The notes: generated from the sequence alone by a model not told the origin. 64,000 nt of DNA from Henriciella marina (GCF_027213945.1 NZ_JAPWGW010000002.1:62001-126000), one strand, 5' to 3'. Shown: positions 1 through 10,295, counted from the stretch's first letter. Numbers and translations: made by a program.

Positions 1-1150
1 AATCGATAATGTCGTTGATGAGCTTCAGCAGATGCGTGCCGCTTGCATGAATATTGTCAGCATATTCGCGCACATCTTCCGGTGAGAGCGATATCTTCGA
101 CTCCCCCTTCATGAGCTTCGAGAAGCCGAGAATGATGTTCATCGGCGTTCGCAGCTCATGGCTCATCGTGGAGAGGAATCGGCTTTTGGCTTCATCCGCC
201 TCAACAGCCTCACGCTGCGCTTCGATCAGTTCGCGTTCGCGGGTTTTCAATGCCGTGATATCAGTATGGACGACAACCGCCCCGCCCTTACTAGTTTTGC
301 GCGTCGAACGCATCAACCAGCGCCCACTGTCGAGAAGGACAGGAACGCTGTCCTCGCCCTCCTTCGAATAGTCTGGCGTTTCGCTGGCAAACCAATCGCG
401 ATGTCGCGCATTCGCGATCAGGAGATCGTTTTCGGCGTCGTAAAACGCAAAGGCGTCGTTCGACGACTCGATCGCATCAGCAAGTCTTTCGCGCGCACTG
501 TTGCTCTCATGAACGGTCGACACGAGGGACTTGAGCTGTCGATAGCTATTGATGCTCCCATGCACCAGAACCGCCATGAAGATAGTCCCCAGGACTGCGA
601 TCGTGAGAGCATAATCCCCCCCGCGCACGAAATTCATTACGGTCACAGGGAATAGACAGGCGAAAACGAAACGGGACGTTATTCGTGGTGCGGGGCCGAG
701 TATGCTCGTTAAACCCGCGGCCATGCCTGCCTGCATCATCCATACAAAGAGGAGGTGCGCATCACTCTCATTGCTTGCGAGCATGAGAGATGCCGCGCCC
801 CAAATCGTGCCAATCGCCAAGGAAGCAAGCTCGGCCTTGCGCAGATAGCTCCCACTAACCGTTTCTGGTTTTGGCCGTTTTCTGAAGCTCAGCCAGGAAA
901 AGACCTGAACGATCCCCATAAGCATGATTGGCAAATACCAGATCAGAATACTGCGCAATGGAGCATGCGATGCGGCACCGACCGCGACCAGAAGGCCGTT
1001 CACAATGTTGATCAGACCCATAGCAAGCTGGTTCTTGATGACCATGGCCTGCTGTTGCGCATAGATCTGCTGTTGCAGCCCCTCAGTCCCCTTTGGCAGG
1101 CGACCAATAAGTGCCATTACGGTCTCAGACGGATCTTGGGATCTGTGCAT
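1..1150 (-). CDS. membrane sensor histidine kinase, C-terminus cut by window edge
   Basis: This is the first 383 residues of a sensor histidine kinase; the 3' end lies beyond base 1. Hydrophobic segments between about residues 40 and 195 suggest several membrane helices. A PAS-like region follows (about 210-300), then a helical linker and a HisKA dimerisation domain with the H-box MSHELRTPMN, whose phospho-accepting His is residue 331 (codon 160..158). The ATPase domain would lie outside the window. The start at 1150 is the first ATG after an in-frame stop; a second ATG lies eleven codons further in. The stimulus and the partner regulator cannot be read from the sequence. The kinase assignment is firm; hybrid versus simple architecture is unknown. 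Confidence 0.88.
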   Translation of the reverse strand, partial: MHRSQDPSETVMALIGRLPKGTEGLQQQIYAQQQAMVIKNQLAMGLINIVNGLLVAVGAASHAPLRSILIWYLPIMLMGIVQVFSWLSFRKRPKPETVSGSYLRKAELASLAIGTIWGAASLMLASNESDAHLLFVWMMQAGMAAGLTSILGPAPRITSRFVFACLFPVTVMNFVRGGDYALTIAVLGTIFMAVLVHGSINSYRQLKSLVSTVHESNSARERLADAIESSNDAFAFYDAENDLLIANARHRDWFASETPDYSKEGEDSVPVLLDSGRWLMRSTRKTSKGGAVVVHTDITALKTRERELIEAQREAVEADEAKSRFLSTMSHELRTPMNIILGFSKLMKGESKISLSPEDVREYADNIHASGTHLLKLINDIID

Positions 1151-1313
1151 CACACAGCGGTCGTAACGGTATTTAGTTAATCGCTCCCAAAACTGTGGCA
1201 AAAATTCCGCTAAGACCTGTATCTTGAAGTGAATTTTGTAGTTCTACCCTTGCGCGCGTCCAAGACTTGCTTTCCGCTACGGGTATAGCTTCCGTAAGAG
1301 TGGGCCAGTAAGC

Positions 1314-2573
1314 GTGAGTAGTTTGAAGAGCGTCGGCATTATCGGAGGCGGTCCGGCAGGCCTTAGCATCGCGCGAATGCTGAAAGAGACAGGCGCATTT
1401 AAGCCCGTTGTATTCGAAGCGCTCAGTGAGCCGGGCGGCAAATCCTTTACCTATTATCACGGCCAGAACGTCGTCGAGATGGGAACTTGCTACGCCACCT
1501 TCTCGCATCGAATCACAAATCGCTGGATGAAAGAACTTCGCATGCCGATGTCTCCACTTGGAGACCAGCGGTTCGAAGGCGATGATTTCATGAAGTTCGT
1601 GAAATCCGGAGCTGGCCCCGCTCTCTCCCTGCAGGTCATGCGATACTGGCGCGACAAGCAGAAACTTGAAGCCGCTTTGAAGGCAGATGAGCCGCCGCAA
1701 GCCGCCCTTGATGAGGCTGCAATGCCCATCCAGGACTGGCTGCGCGCACGAAAGCTCGGGAAAATCGAGAATTTCATGCTGCGCTCCACCACCAATATCG
1801 CTTACGGCTTCATCGACGAAGTTCCAACCGTGCAGGCCCTGCGCTGGAACGACATGAACCTGATTTTCACGGGGCTTTTGAAACAGCTAAAGATGCCCGA
1901 AGAGGGGTGGACGGAATTTTGGCGGCGGATTGCGCGCGACCTTGATGTTCGACTGAATTCCAGGATCGGCGCTATAGACCGGTCAGGTCCCCGGCCAGCT
2001 CTCACAGTTGAAGATGGGACGACACATGATTTCGATTTGATTGTCTGTGCAATTCCACTCGATGAGTTCAGCCGCATGACGACCGCGACTGAGATCGAAA
2101 CCAGAATCGCACAATCGGTCGACTGGAACGGGTACACGACAACGCTCCTTGCGGCGGAGGACTGGTTTACCGACGTTCATGTCGAGGCGTTCAAGGATTC
2201 GGTCGTGCCGGGCGCAGCGCGCGGCCAACTCCTTTCGGCGAGGCACGACGGGTTTGAGCCAGAACTCGGTGGAGACCTGTACCTCGCAGGACAGTTGACA
2301 GGCGACTATACATCTTCTGAACTTCAGGAACTGCTTCGCGCCGGTGTGGAGAAACGCGGTGCCCACGTGACGAACGTCATCCTGCAGAAAATGTGGAAGT
2401 ATTTCGCCCAGTACCGGCCAGAGGCTATCTCGGGCGGCCTGCTAACAGACATGCGCGCCATCCAGGGGCAAAATTCGACGTGGTATACTGGCGCGATCTT
2501 CTCGCACGAAGCAGTCTCTCACATCGTCAATTTCAACGCAGATCTGGTTCAGAAAATGCATAGACGTCTGTAA
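1314..2573 (+). CDS. FAD-dependent oxidoreductase (amine-oxidase-like)
   Basis: A 419-residue flavoprotein. The N-terminus carries a Rossmann dinucleotide-binding motif (IIGGGPAGLSIARML, residues 9-23) followed by the acidic strand end VVFEA that holds the FAD ribose, and the C-terminus looks like the second FAD-contact region of amine-oxidase-type enzymes. The start is GTG at 1314; no strong ribosome site is seen. A hotdog thioesterase-like gene follows 20 bases downstream, so the two are probably co-transcribed and may share an acyl substrate. Some relatives of this fold isomerise or desaturate polyunsaturated fatty acids, but that function is inference. The substrate is not identifiable. 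Confidence 0.75.
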   Translation: MSSLKSVGIIGGGPAGLSIARMLKETGAFKPVVFEALSEPGGKSFTYYHGQNVVEMGTCYATFSHRITNRWMKELRMPMSPLGDQRFEGDDFMKFVKSGAGPALSLQVMRYWRDKQKLEAALKADEPPQAALDEAAMPIQDWLRARKLGKIENFMLRSTTNIAYGFIDEVPTVQALRWNDMNLIFTGLLKQLKMPEEGWTEFWRRIARDLDVRLNSRIGAIDRSGPRPALTVEDGTTHDFDLIVCAIPLDEFSRMTTATEIETRIAQSVDWNGYTTTLLAAEDWFTDVHVEAFKDSVVPGAARGQLLSARHDGFEPELGGDLYLAGQLTGDYTSSELQELLRAGVEKRGAHVTNVILQKMWKYFAQYRPEAISGGLLTDMRAIQGQNSTWYTGAIFSHEAVSHIVNFNADLVQKMHRRL

Positions 2574-2593
2574 TAACTTTTACAGGTCGCGCC

Positions 2594-3145
2594 ATGAACC
2601 TTTTCTTTCGATTGCTCTCCGTTTTTCTGCGTGCCAGTTTCGCTCGGCCGCGTGTCAGCCTGTTCGATACGACACGCCTGCGCTCACGCGTGATGCTGAC
2701 CGATCAGGACATGTTCGCTCACATGACCAATAGCCGGTACTTCTCGTTCAGCGATCTCTCCGTCATCAACTATATCGTCCGGACAGGTACCTGGCCCAAG
2801 CTCAGAAAACGCGGATGGTTTCCTGTTGTCTGCGCTGAATCCGTGACATTTTCCCGGATGCTGAGCTGGCGCGACCGCTTTGAGATTGAGACACGTCTCA
2901 TCGGCTGGACCGACACCTATATGTGCCTGCAGCACGACTTTATCCGTGACGGAAAACCCACCGCGACGGTGCGGATCATCGCACGCTTTGCCAGCCGTAA
3001 ACGCGACCGGGTGACCATGGATGACGTTGTCGCCTATCTCGGCGTAGAGCGGACCTCGCCTGCCCTGCCAGCTGAGTTTGAAAACATGGTGGCAGACGTC
3101 GAGTCGGCGCGTCAGCGCCGGAATGGCGACAGCGCTGCTGCCTGA
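2594..3145 (+). CDS. hotdog-fold acyl-CoA thioesterase-like protein (THEM6-like)
   Basis: A 183-residue protein with a hydrophobic, basic N-terminus (residues 1-20, possibly a membrane anchor) followed by a single hotdog domain. The segment TDQDMFAHMTNSRYF matches the D-x-x-x-H-x-N-N-x-x-Y pattern at the start of the central helix in 4HBT-type thioesterases, and the overall layout resembles THEM6-like proteins. It probably hydrolyses or binds a fatty acyl thioester. It lies 20 bases after the FAD oxidoreductase, which suggests a two-gene unit acting on lipids. The exact acyl substrate cannot be told, and some members of this group have no shown catalytic activity. Confidence 0.75.
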   Translation: MNLFFRLLSVFLRASFARPRVSLFDTTRLRSRVMLTDQDMFAHMTNSRYFSFSDLSVINYIVRTGTWPKLRKRGWFPVVCAESVTFSRMLSWRDRFEIETRLIGWTDTYMCLQHDFIRDGKPTATVRIIARFASRKRDRVTMDDVVAYLGVERTSPALPAEFENMVADVESARQRRNGDSAAA

Positions 3146-3232
3146 TGGGGTGGTTGCGGCGCAATTCGCCACGGCAAAGCGCCGCTCATCGTCCTATATT
3201 GAGCCTTTGCCGCCTTGGCCCGGAGACCAGAC

Positions 3233-3316
3233 ATGCACATTCTCGCCCTCGCCGCACTCGGACTTGGCATTGCGTGCCTGATCGCAGCTTACCGCGCCTG
3301 GCGACGCCAGAAGTGA
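3233..3316 (+). CDS. 27-residue single-pass membrane peptide
   Basis: A short frame starting ATG CAC ATT encodes a peptide that begins MHILALAALGLGIACLIAAY and ends in a basic tail (RAWRRQK). One helix (residues 3-20) could span the membrane, with the positive tail in the cytoplasm. A GGAG ribosome site lies 7 bases before the ATG. It follows the thioesterase gene by 87 bases and is on the same strand. Peptides like this are usually missed by gene callers. I do not recognise a family. The good ribosome site plus a clean helix-and-basic-tail design support it, but no homology was tested. Confidence 0.5.
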   Translation: MHILALAALGLGIACLIAAYRAWRRQK

Positions 3317-3326
3317 CAGGGAAAAA

Positions 3327-3402
3327 TGGTGGGCGGTAACGGGCTCGAACCGCTGACCCTCTCGGTGTAAACGAGATGCTCTACCAACTGAGCTAACCGC
3401 CC
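3327..3402 (-). tRNA. tRNA-Val (anticodon TAC)
   Basis: On the minus strand a 76-base cloverleaf is visible: acceptor stem GGGCGGT paired with ACCGCCC, D-arm TAGCTCAGTTGGTAGAGCA, anticodon stem CTCGT/ACGAG-like with loop TTTACAC giving anticodon TAC, T-arm with GGTTCGAGCCC, and an encoded CCA end. The anticodon reads valine codons. It lies downstream of the lon terminator hairpin on the same strand. Confidence 0.96.
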
Positions 3403-3440
3403 CTCTCGCGCCTTTTGCTTCACCCTTGCCGGAAATGCAA

Positions 3441-3473
3441 GACGGCCCCTGTAGCATCTCTGCAGGGGCCGTC
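3441..3473 (-). terminator. probable terminator hairpin after lon
   Basis: An 11-bp perfect inverted repeat (GACGGCCCCTG ... CAGGGGCCGTC) with an 11-base loop lies 30 bases after the lon stop, between lon and tRNA-Val. The T-rich tail is weak (CTTGCATTT), so it may slow or end transcription only in part. Confidence 0.6.
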
Positions 3474-3502
3474 TCATCAGGTACTATTCAGGGCGTTCCT
3501 GC

Positions 3503-5905
3503 CTAGTGGCGAACCGTAGCCTCACCGTCGCCGGGCTTGCCGGAAAGTGAAGCCTGCAGCGCCGCTTCATCGGCGTCCGACCACTCGATCTCGGCCAGGG
3601 GCTGAACGAGGGCGTGTGAGAACACCTCATTGATGTCCGTCACCGGAACGATCTCGAGGCCTTCCTTCACCACATCAGGGATCTCATCGAGGTCCTTTTC
3701 ATTTTCCTGTGGTATCAGCACCTTCTTGATGCCGCCGCGCAGGGCCGCGAGAAGTTTTTCCTTGAGGCCACCAATCGGCAGGACACGTCCGCGCAGGGAT
3801 ACCTCACCCGTCATCGCCACATCGCGGCGCACCGGGTTGCCGGTCAGCAACGACACGATCGCCGTCGTCATCGCGATACCAGCCGAGGGACCATCCTTTG
3901 GTGTAGCGCCATCCGGAACGTGCACGTGGATGTCGGTCGTGTTGAACTGGCTCGGCTTGATACCGACCATGACCGCCCGCGAACGCACCAGCGAGCTTGC
4001 CGCCTGGATGGACTCCTTCATGACATCGCGGAGGTTACCCGTGACCTTCATGGTGCCACGCCCCGGCATCTTTACCGCTTCGATGGTGAGCAGGTCGCCG
4101 CCAGCTTCGGTCCAGGCTAGGCCCGTTACCGCACCCACCTGGTCCTCGTCATCTGCGAGTCCATAGCGGTGTTTGCGCACGCCGGAGAAGTCGTGGAGGT
4201 TTTCGGAGGTGATGGTGATCACCGTCTTGTCGCTCTGCGCGATCTGCCTCACTGCCTTGCGGGCAAGCTTGGCCAGTTCACGCTCCAGGCTGCGGACGCC
4301 AGCCTCACGCGTGTAGTAGCGAATGAGGTCGCGGATCGCGCTGTCGTCGACCTGCCACTCACTGTCTGCGAGGCCGTGATCCTTGCGGATCTTCGGGAAG
4401 AGGTGACGCTTTGCGATCTCCAGCTTCTCGTCCTCGGTGTAGCCGGCAATACGGATCACTTCCATACGATCGAGAAGTGGCTGTGGCATGTTCAGCGAGT
4501 TCGCCGTCGTCACGAACATCACATCCGAAAGATCGTAGTCGACTTCCAGATAGTGGTCGTTGAACGTCGAGTTCTGCGCCGGGTCGAGCACTTCGAGAAG
4601 CGCAGACGCCGGATCGCCGCGATGGTCCATACCCATCTTGTCGATCTCATCCAGCAGGAAGAGCGGATTGCCCGTCTTGGCTTTCTTCATCGACTGGATG
4701 ATCCGGCCCGGCATGGAGCCGATATAGGTCCGGCGGTGACCGCGGATCTCGCTCTCGTCACGTACGCCGCCAAGCGACACGCGAACAAATTCGCGGCCCG
4801 TCGCCTCAGCGATCGACTTGCCGAGCGAGGTCTTACCAACACCTGGAGGGCCAACGAGGCAGAGGATCGGACCCTTGAGCTTCTTCGTCCGCTTCTGGAC
4901 GGCAAGATACTCAATGATGCGTTCCTTGACCTTCTCGAGACCATAATGGTCCTCGTCGAGCTGAGTCTCGGCCTTGTCGAGATCAGTCGAGATATCCGTG
5001 CGCTTGCCCCATGGCAGTGAAACCATCCAGTCGAGATAGTTACGCACCACGGTGGACTCAGCCGACATCGGGCTCATCTGACGAAGCTTCTTCAGTTCCT
5101 GATCAACCTTGGTGCGGGCTTCCTCGCTGAGCGGGGCTTCACGCAGCTTGTCTTCGAGCTCGGAAATCTCGTCGCGCTCGCCCTCTGGAGCATCGCCAAG
5201 CTCACGCTGAATGGCCTTCATCTGCTCATTCAGGTAATACTCGCGCTGGGTCTTCTCCATCTGGCGCTTGACCCGGTTTTTGATCTTCCGCTCCATCTGC
5301 ATCATGCCCATCTCGCCCTCCATGAGAGCGAAGACCTTTTCGAGGCGCTCGCGCGCATTCGAGAGTTCGAGCAGTTCCTGCTTGTCGGAGAGTTTGACCT
5401 GGAGCTGTGAGGCGACCGCATCAGCCAGCTTGCCGGCTTCGGTGATCTGGGAAACCGTCGCAACCGACTCCGGTGGGATCTTGCGGTTCAGCTTCGCATA
5501 GTTCTCGAACTGGTCAATCACGGCGCGCGACAGGGCCTGCACTTCACCCGTATCGCCCTCTTCCGGCTCAACGAGTTCAACATCAGCATCAAAATAAGTG
5601 TCGCGATCGTTGAACGACACAATGCGCGCGCGTGAAGAGCCTTCGACGAGCACTTTCACCGTGCCGTCTGGCAGCTTCAGGAGCTGCAGGATTGTCGCGA
5701 CCGTACCAAGCGCGTGTACGTCATCGCCGGTCGGCTCATCGGTGGAAGGGTCTTTCTGCGCAACGAGCATGATCTCGTTCTCGCCTTCATCGACCATTTC
5801 CAGTGCGGCAACAGACTTGTCCCTGCCGACAAAAAGCGGGGCGACCATGTCTGGGAAGACCACGATATCCCGGAGCGGCAATACTGGGAGGGTTTTCTTG
5901 GGCAT
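3503..5905 (-). CDS. lon: ATP-dependent protease Lon
   Basis: Full-length 800-residue LonA protease, the usual bacterial size. The substrate-binding N-domain covers about residues 5-200, followed by a coiled region. The AAA+ module has Walker A GPPGVGKT at 352-359 and Walker B FLLDEIDKM. The protease domain has the Ser in PKDGPSAG (Ser674) and the catalytic Lys in GGLKEK (Lys717), the Lon Ser-Lys dyad. It degrades misfolded and regulatory proteins in the cytoplasm. The start has a strong AGGAGG site six bases upstream. It lies downstream of clpX, but a terminator hairpin separates the two, so it probably has its own promoter. The hupB gene that often follows lon is absent here; tRNA-Val is present instead. 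Confidence 0.98.
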   Translation of the reverse strand: MPKKTLPVLPLRDIVVFPDMVAPLFVGRDKSVAALEMVDEGENEIMLVAQKDPSTDEPTGDDVHALGTVATILQLLKLPDGTVKVLVEGSSRARIVSFNDRDTYFDADVELVEPEEGDTGEVQALSRAVIDQFENYAKLNRKIPPESVATVSQITEAGKLADAVASQLQVKLSDKQELLELSNARERLEKVFALMEGEMGMMQMERKIKNRVKRQMEKTQREYYLNEQMKAIQRELGDAPEGERDEISELEDKLREAPLSEEARTKVDQELKKLRQMSPMSAESTVVRNYLDWMVSLPWGKRTDISTDLDKAETQLDEDHYGLEKVKERIIEYLAVQKRTKKLKGPILCLVGPPGVGKTSLGKSIAEATGREFVRVSLGGVRDESEIRGHRRTYIGSMPGRIIQSMKKAKTGNPLFLLDEIDKMGMDHRGDPASALLEVLDPAQNSTFNDHYLEVDYDLSDVMFVTTANSLNMPQPLLDRMEVIRIAGYTEDEKLEIAKRHLFPKIRKDHGLADSEWQVDDSAIRDLIRYYTREAGVRSLERELAKLARKAVRQIAQSDKTVITITSENLHDFSGVRKHRYGLADDEDQVGAVTGLAWTEAGGDLLTIEAVKMPGRGTMKVTGNLRDVMKESIQAASSLVRSRAVMVGIKPSQFNTTDIHVHVPDGATPKDGPSAGIAMTTAIVSLLTGNPVRRDVAMTGEVSLRGRVLPIGGLKEKLLAALRGGIKKVLIPQENEKDLDEIPDVVKEGLEIVPVTDINEVFSHALVQPLAEIEWSDADEAALQASLSGKPGDGEATVRH

Positions 5906-6002
5906 TTATGCCTCCTCTAAGGAAAATGGATCCTGCTCAGCAGCGATCCGGCCGGGCGTTACATATAGTTCGACGATTCCGGCCTTCTGAGAATGATGTG
6001 GC

Positions 6003-6041
6003 AACAAAAACGGCCTGTTCAAGCAGTGTTGAACAGGCCGT
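6003..6041 (-). terminator. Rho-independent terminator of clpX
   Basis: An 11-bp perfect stem (ACGGCCTGTTC / GAACAGGCCGT) with a 10-base loop, followed on the minus strand by TTTTTGTTG. It lies just after the clpX stop and upstream of lon. Confidence 0.85.
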
Positions 6042-6068
6042 CGTGTCGCATTTCCTGTAATTCTGACG

Positions 6069-7334
6069 TCAGGAAGCTTCGCTTGGCTTGGCCTGCTTGG
6101 CGTGGACGTAAAGCGGCGCGGCATGTCCCTCTACGACTTCGCCATTAACGACGACCTCGTCGACACCGCGCAGCGTCGGCAGGTCGAACATCGTATCGAG
6201 CAGAATGCCCTCCATGATGGACCGCAGCCCGCGTGCGCCGGTCTTGCGGGCAATCGCCTTGCGGGCAACCGCCGTGAGGGCTTCCTCGGTAAAGGTCAGC
6301 TCGACATCTTCCATGTCGAAAAGGCGTTGATACTGCTTCAGCAGCGCGTTCTTCGGCTGGGTCAGGATCTCGATCAGCGCAGGCTCGTCCAAGTCTTCCA
6401 GTGTCGCAATGACGGGAAGACGGCCGATGAACTCAGGAATGAGGCCATAACGCTGAAGGTCCTCAGGCTCGGTATCGCGGAGCACTTCGCCCACGCCGCG
6501 CGCATCGGGATCCTTCACATCGGCGCCAAAGCCGATGCGTGTGCCTTCACCGCGCGAGGAGATGATCTTGTCGAGACCGGCAAACGCACCGCCAACAATG
6601 AACAGGATGTTCGTTGTGTCGACCTGGAGGAATTCCTGCTGCGGATGCTTGCGCCCGCCCTGCGGCGGCACAGCTGCAACCGTGCCTTCCATGATCTTCA
6701 GAAGCGCCTGCTGGACACCCTCACCCGACACGTCACGCGTGATGGACGGGTTGTCGGATTTGCGGGAAATCTTGTCGATCTCATCGATATAGACAATGCC
6801 GCGCTGCGCCCGCTCGACATTATAGTCGGCAGACTGGAGCAGCTTCAGCACGATGTTCTCGACATCCTCGCCGACATAGCCGGCTTCGGTCAGCGTTGTT
6901 GCGTCCGCCATGGTGAACGGCACATCGAGGATACGCGCCAGCGTCTGCGCCAGCAGCGTCTTGCCGCAACCCGTCGGGCCGACAAGCAGGATGTTTGATT
7001 TCGCCAGCTCCACCCCGTCAGAGGAAGATGCGTGCGAAAGACGCTTGTAATGGTTGTGTACGGCGACCGAGAGAATGCGCTTTGCGTATTTCTGGCCGAT
7101 CACATAATCGTCCAGCACGTCGCAGATTTCACGCGGGCTCGGAACGCCCTCTTTCGATTTGAAGCCTGCTGCCTTGCTCTCTTCACGGATGATATCCATG
7201 CAGAGCTCCACGCATTCATCGCAGATGAAGACGGTGGGGCCAGCGATCAGTTTTTTGACTTCGTGCTGGCTCTTTCCACAGAAAGAGCAATAGAGCGTAT
7301 TCTTGGAATCGCCGGAGCCGTTTTGCTTTGTCAT
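6069..7334 (-). CDS. clpX: ATP-dependent Clp protease ATP-binding subunit ClpX
   Basis: A 421-residue unfoldase of normal length. The N-terminal zinc-binding domain has four cysteines (Cys16, 19, 38, 41) and the AAA+ domain has Walker A GPTGCGKT at 119-126. The GYVG pore loop is present, and the ClpP-docking IGF loop is seen in [11 protein letters not shown]. ClpX recognises tagged substrates and threads them into ClpP; in Caulobacter relatives ClpXP drives cell-cycle proteolysis. The start has AAGAGG upstream. clpP lies 120 bases upstream on the same strand, so clpP-clpX may form one transcript that ends at the hairpin at 6003-6041. Confidence 0.98.
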   Translation of the reverse strand: MTKQNGSGDSKNTLYCSFCGKSQHEVKKLIAGPTVFICDECVELCMDIIREESKAAGFKSKEGVPSPREICDVLDDYVIGQKYAKRILSVAVHNHYKRLSHASSSDGVELAKSNILLVGPTGCGKTLLAQTLARILDVPFTMADATTLTEAGYVGEDVENIVLKLLQSADYNVERAQRGIVYIDEIDKISRKSDNPSITRDVSGEGVQQALLKIMEGTVAAVPPQGGRKHPQQEFLQVDTTNILFIVGGAFAGLDKIISSRGEGTRIGFGADVKDPDARGVGEVLRDTEPEDLQRYGLIPEFIGRLPVIATLEDLDEPALIEILTQPKNALLKQYQRLFDMEDVELTFTEEALTAVARKAIARKTGARGLRSIMEGILLDTMFDLPTLRGVDEVVVNGEVVEGHAAPLYVHAKQAKPSEAS

Positions 7335-7454
7335 GGCTACCTCTTAGCTTGGGAGCCTTTAACGCACGATTTATGCCGCGCGAGAAATCCCTCTAGACAA
7401 TAATCTTATTTGGTGAACCCGGTTGCGCAAGTGCAGATGCACAGGCCGTCTGTC

Positions 7455-8081
7455 CTATGCGGTATCTTCATCCTTGCGGCGTTCATAGACCTGATCGATC
7501 AGCCCAAATTCCTTGGCTTCCTCAGCCGTCATGAACGTGTCGCGGTCCAGCTTGCGCTCGATCGTGTCATAGTCCTGGCCGGTATGTTTCACATAGATGT
7601 TGTTGAGACGCCGCTTCAGCTCGAGGATCTCCTCGGCGTGACGCTCGATGTCGGTGGCAACACCGCGATAGCCGCCGGATGGCTGATGCACCATGACGCG
7701 CGCATTTGGCAGCGCGTAACGCATGCCCTTTTCACCTGCAGCAAGCAGGAGCGAACCCATGCTGGCGGCCTGACCAATACACATGGTGGAGATCGGGCAG
7801 CGGACGTACTGCATCGTGTCATAGATCGCCAGACCCGAGGAGACGTATCCGCCCGGGCTGTTGATATACATCGAAATGTCTTTTTTCGGGCTCTCGGACT
7901 CAAGGAAGAGAAGCTGCGAGGTGATCAGCGCGGCCATGCCATCGTCGATACCGCCCGTCACGAAGATGATCCGCTCTTTCAGTAGCCTCGAGAAAATGTC
8001 GAAAGCGCGCTCGCCGCGGCTTGTCTGTTCGACAACCATGGGGACGAGGTTGAGAGCGGTGTTGTAAGGGTCGATGTTCAT
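7455..8081 (-). CDS. clpP: ATP-dependent Clp protease proteolytic subunit ClpP
   Basis: A 208-residue serine peptidase. The catalytic triad can be placed: Ser107 in GQAASMGS, His132 in VHQPSGG and Asp181 in LDRDTF. The SPGG oxyanion region is present at 75-78. ClpP forms the double-heptamer chamber that partners with ClpX. It is the first gene of the clpP-clpX-lon cluster on the minus strand. tig, which precedes clpP in many bacteria, lies 4.9 kb away on the other strand here. The 185-base upstream region contains a short dyad in the leader (8122-8145). Confidence 0.98.
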   Translation of the reverse strand: MNIDPYNTALNLVPMVVEQTSRGERAFDIFSRLLKERIIFVTGGIDDGMAALITSQLLFLESESPKKDISMYINSPGGYVSSGLAIYDTMQYVRCPISTMCIGQAASMGSLLLAAGEKGMRYALPNARVMVHQPSGGYRGVATDIERHAEEILELKRRLNNIYVKHTGQDYDTIERKLDRDTFMTAEEAKEFGLIDQVYERRKDEDTA

Positions 8082-8121
8082 ATATCGCGTTCCAGCCTGG
8101 CTTTAGTCTGTCGAATTATCC

Positions 8122-8145
8122 GGACTCTGTGGTCGCAGAGAGTCC
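8122..8145 (-). promoter_or_regulatory. inverted repeat in the clpP leader
   Basis: A 7-bp perfect dyad (GGACTCT ... AGAGTCC, 10-base loop) lies about 40 bases before the clpP start. It could be a leader hairpin or an operator. No sigma-32 promoter could be assigned with confidence, so the role is unknown. Confidence 0.3.
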
Positions 8146-8210
8146 CATATTTGTCCATTGCACTCTACACACAAGTGCTTTGCGAGACTGTAAACAGCTC
8201 GCTCGGCAGA

Positions 8211-8243
8211 AACGAAAATGCCGGGACATTTCTGCCCCGGCAT
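8211..8243 (-). terminator. Rho-independent terminator of glnA
   Basis: On the minus strand an ATGCCGGG ... CCCGGCAT hairpin with a 10-base loop is followed by TTTTCGTTTC. It lies 24 bases beyond the glnA stop and separates glnBA from clpP. Confidence 0.75.
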
Positions 8244-8266
8244 GATCGCGTCGCTACAAGTTCTTC

Positions 8267-9670
8267 TTAGACCTTGTAGTACATGTCGAATTCGACCGGA
8301 TGCGGGTGAAGCTGAAGGCGCTCTACATCTTCCATTTTCAGCGCGATATATGCGTCGAGCTGGTCGTCATCGAAGACGTTGCCCTTCTTCAGGAAGTCAC
8401 GGTCTGCATCGAGGCATTCAAGCGCCTCACGTAGCGAACCACAGACCTGTGGAATGGATTTCGCCTCTTCAGGCGGCAGGTCGTAGAGGTCCTTGTCCAT
8501 GGCATCACCCGGATGGATCTTGTTCTCAATGCCGTCGAGACCAGCCATAAGCAGGGCTGCGAAAGCGAGGTAAGGGTTCGCCGTCGGATCCGGGAAGCGG
8601 GTCTCGATGCGCTTTGCTTTCGGGTTGGAGCCGAACGGAATACGGATCGAGGCAGACCGGTTGCGGGCCGAATAGGCCAGCATCACCGGTGCTTCATAAC
8701 CCGGGACCAGTCGCTTGTAGGAGTTGGTCGACGGGTTGGTCAGCGCGTTCAGCGCTTTCGCGTGCTTGATGATGCCGCCAATATAGAACAGGCAATTTTC
8801 AGACAGGCCTGCATAGCCGTCGCCCGCGAATGTCGGCTTGTCGCCGTCCCAGATGGACTGGTGCACGTGCATGCCCGAGCCATTGTCCTGGAAGTAAGGC
8901 TTCGGCATGAAGGTCGCCGACTTGCCATACTGGTGCGCCACATTGTGGATGACGTACTTATAGAGCTGCAGGCGGTCCGCCATCTGGGTCAGCGTGGAGA
9001 ACTTCATGCCAAGCTCGTGCTGGGCAGGCGCCACTTCGTGGTGGTGCTTTTCCGGCTCAAGGCCGATCTCACCCATGACCGCCAGCATTTCCGAACGCAT
9101 GTCCTGCTCGGAGTCGATCGGCGGTACCGGGAAGTAGCCACCCTTAGTGTGCGGGCGATGCCCCATATTGCCGGTCGGGTATTCCTTGCCGGTGTTGAAG
9201 GGCAGTTCGGTCGAATCGAAGGAATAGCCGGTCTTGTTCGGTGCCGTGTCCCAGCGAACGTCATCGAAAACGAAGAATTCTGCTTCCGGACCAAAATAGG
9301 CTGTCGTGCCGACGCCAGCCTGCTTCAGATAGGCCTCTGCCTTCTTCGCCGTGGTGCGCGGGTCACGGCCATAAGCCTGCATCGAAACCGGATCGAGAAT
9401 ATCACAGAAGACTGCCAGCGTTGTCTGCTGGAAGAACGGGTCGATAATCGCGGTGCTGGTGTCCGGCATAAGAAGCATGTCGGACTCGTTGATCGTCTTC
9501 CAGCCGGCAACCGACGAGCCATCGAACATCTGGCCCTCTTCAAAGAAGTCCTCGTCGACCATCCCCTTGTCGAAGGTGACGTGTTGCATTTTGCCGCGCG
9601 GATCGGTGAAACGGAGATCGACGAACTCGACGTCCTTTTCCTTCATCATTTTAACGAGATTGTCGGCCAT
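8267..9670 (-). CDS. glnA: type I glutamine synthetase
   Basis: A 467-residue GS-I enzyme that makes glutamine from glutamate, ammonia and ATP. The N-terminal beta-grasp domain and the catalytic domain are both complete. The adenylylation site is conserved: Tyr396 in DLYDLPPEE, equivalent to Tyr397 of E. coli, so activity should be controlled by GlnE in response to nitrogen. The ammonia and glutamate region [13 protein letters not shown] is intact. glnB lies 50 bases upstream on the same strand, the normal alphaproteobacterial glnB-glnA pair. A terminator follows the gene. Confidence 0.98.
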   Translation of the reverse strand: MADNLVKMMKEKDVEFVDLRFTDPRGKMQHVTFDKGMVDEDFFEEGQMFDGSSVAGWKTINESDMLLMPDTSTAIIDPFFQQTTLAVFCDILDPVSMQAYGRDPRTTAKKAEAYLKQAGVGTTAYFGPEAEFFVFDDVRWDTAPNKTGYSFDSTELPFNTGKEYPTGNMGHRPHTKGGYFPVPPIDSEQDMRSEMLAVMGEIGLEPEKHHHEVAPAQHELGMKFSTLTQMADRLQLYKYVIHNVAHQYGKSATFMPKPYFQDNGSGMHVHQSIWDGDKPTFAGDGYAGLSENCLFYIGGIIKHAKALNALTNPSTNSYKRLVPGYEAPVMLAYSARNRSASIRIPFGSNPKAKRIETRFPDPTANPYLAFAALLMAGLDGIENKIHPGDAMDKDLYDLPPEEAKSIPQVCGSLREALECLDADRDFLKKGNVFDDDQLDAYIALKMEDVERLQLHPHPVEFDMYYKV

Positions 9671-9720
9671 TAAGCCCTCCTGTTGATTTGTTTGTCTTGT
9701 GCGTTGAAACGTGCGCCTGG

Positions 9721-10068
<348 letters not shown>

Positions 10069-10295
10069 TTATCCTTCCTGTCAGGTGGTTGCGTCACACC
10101 TATCAGCGTCGTCGCCAAGGTCGATTGCCTGTGCGCGCGCATGCGACCTCCCCGGCCATAGTTGCCCAATTCCGCGGCACAGGTGCACAGAAATTGACCT
10201 TACCCGCAATCGATAAAAGTGACGCCCGCGTCATTGTTTTTCCAGGCCGTCCATAGTATGAAGGGCTTCCATTCATTAGCGACCTATCCTGATCC

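Noticed and set aside
8513-9673. 386-codon open frame opposite glnA
   Set aside because: Antisense shadow of a highly conserved gene with a strong codon bias; residue pattern is not protein-like.
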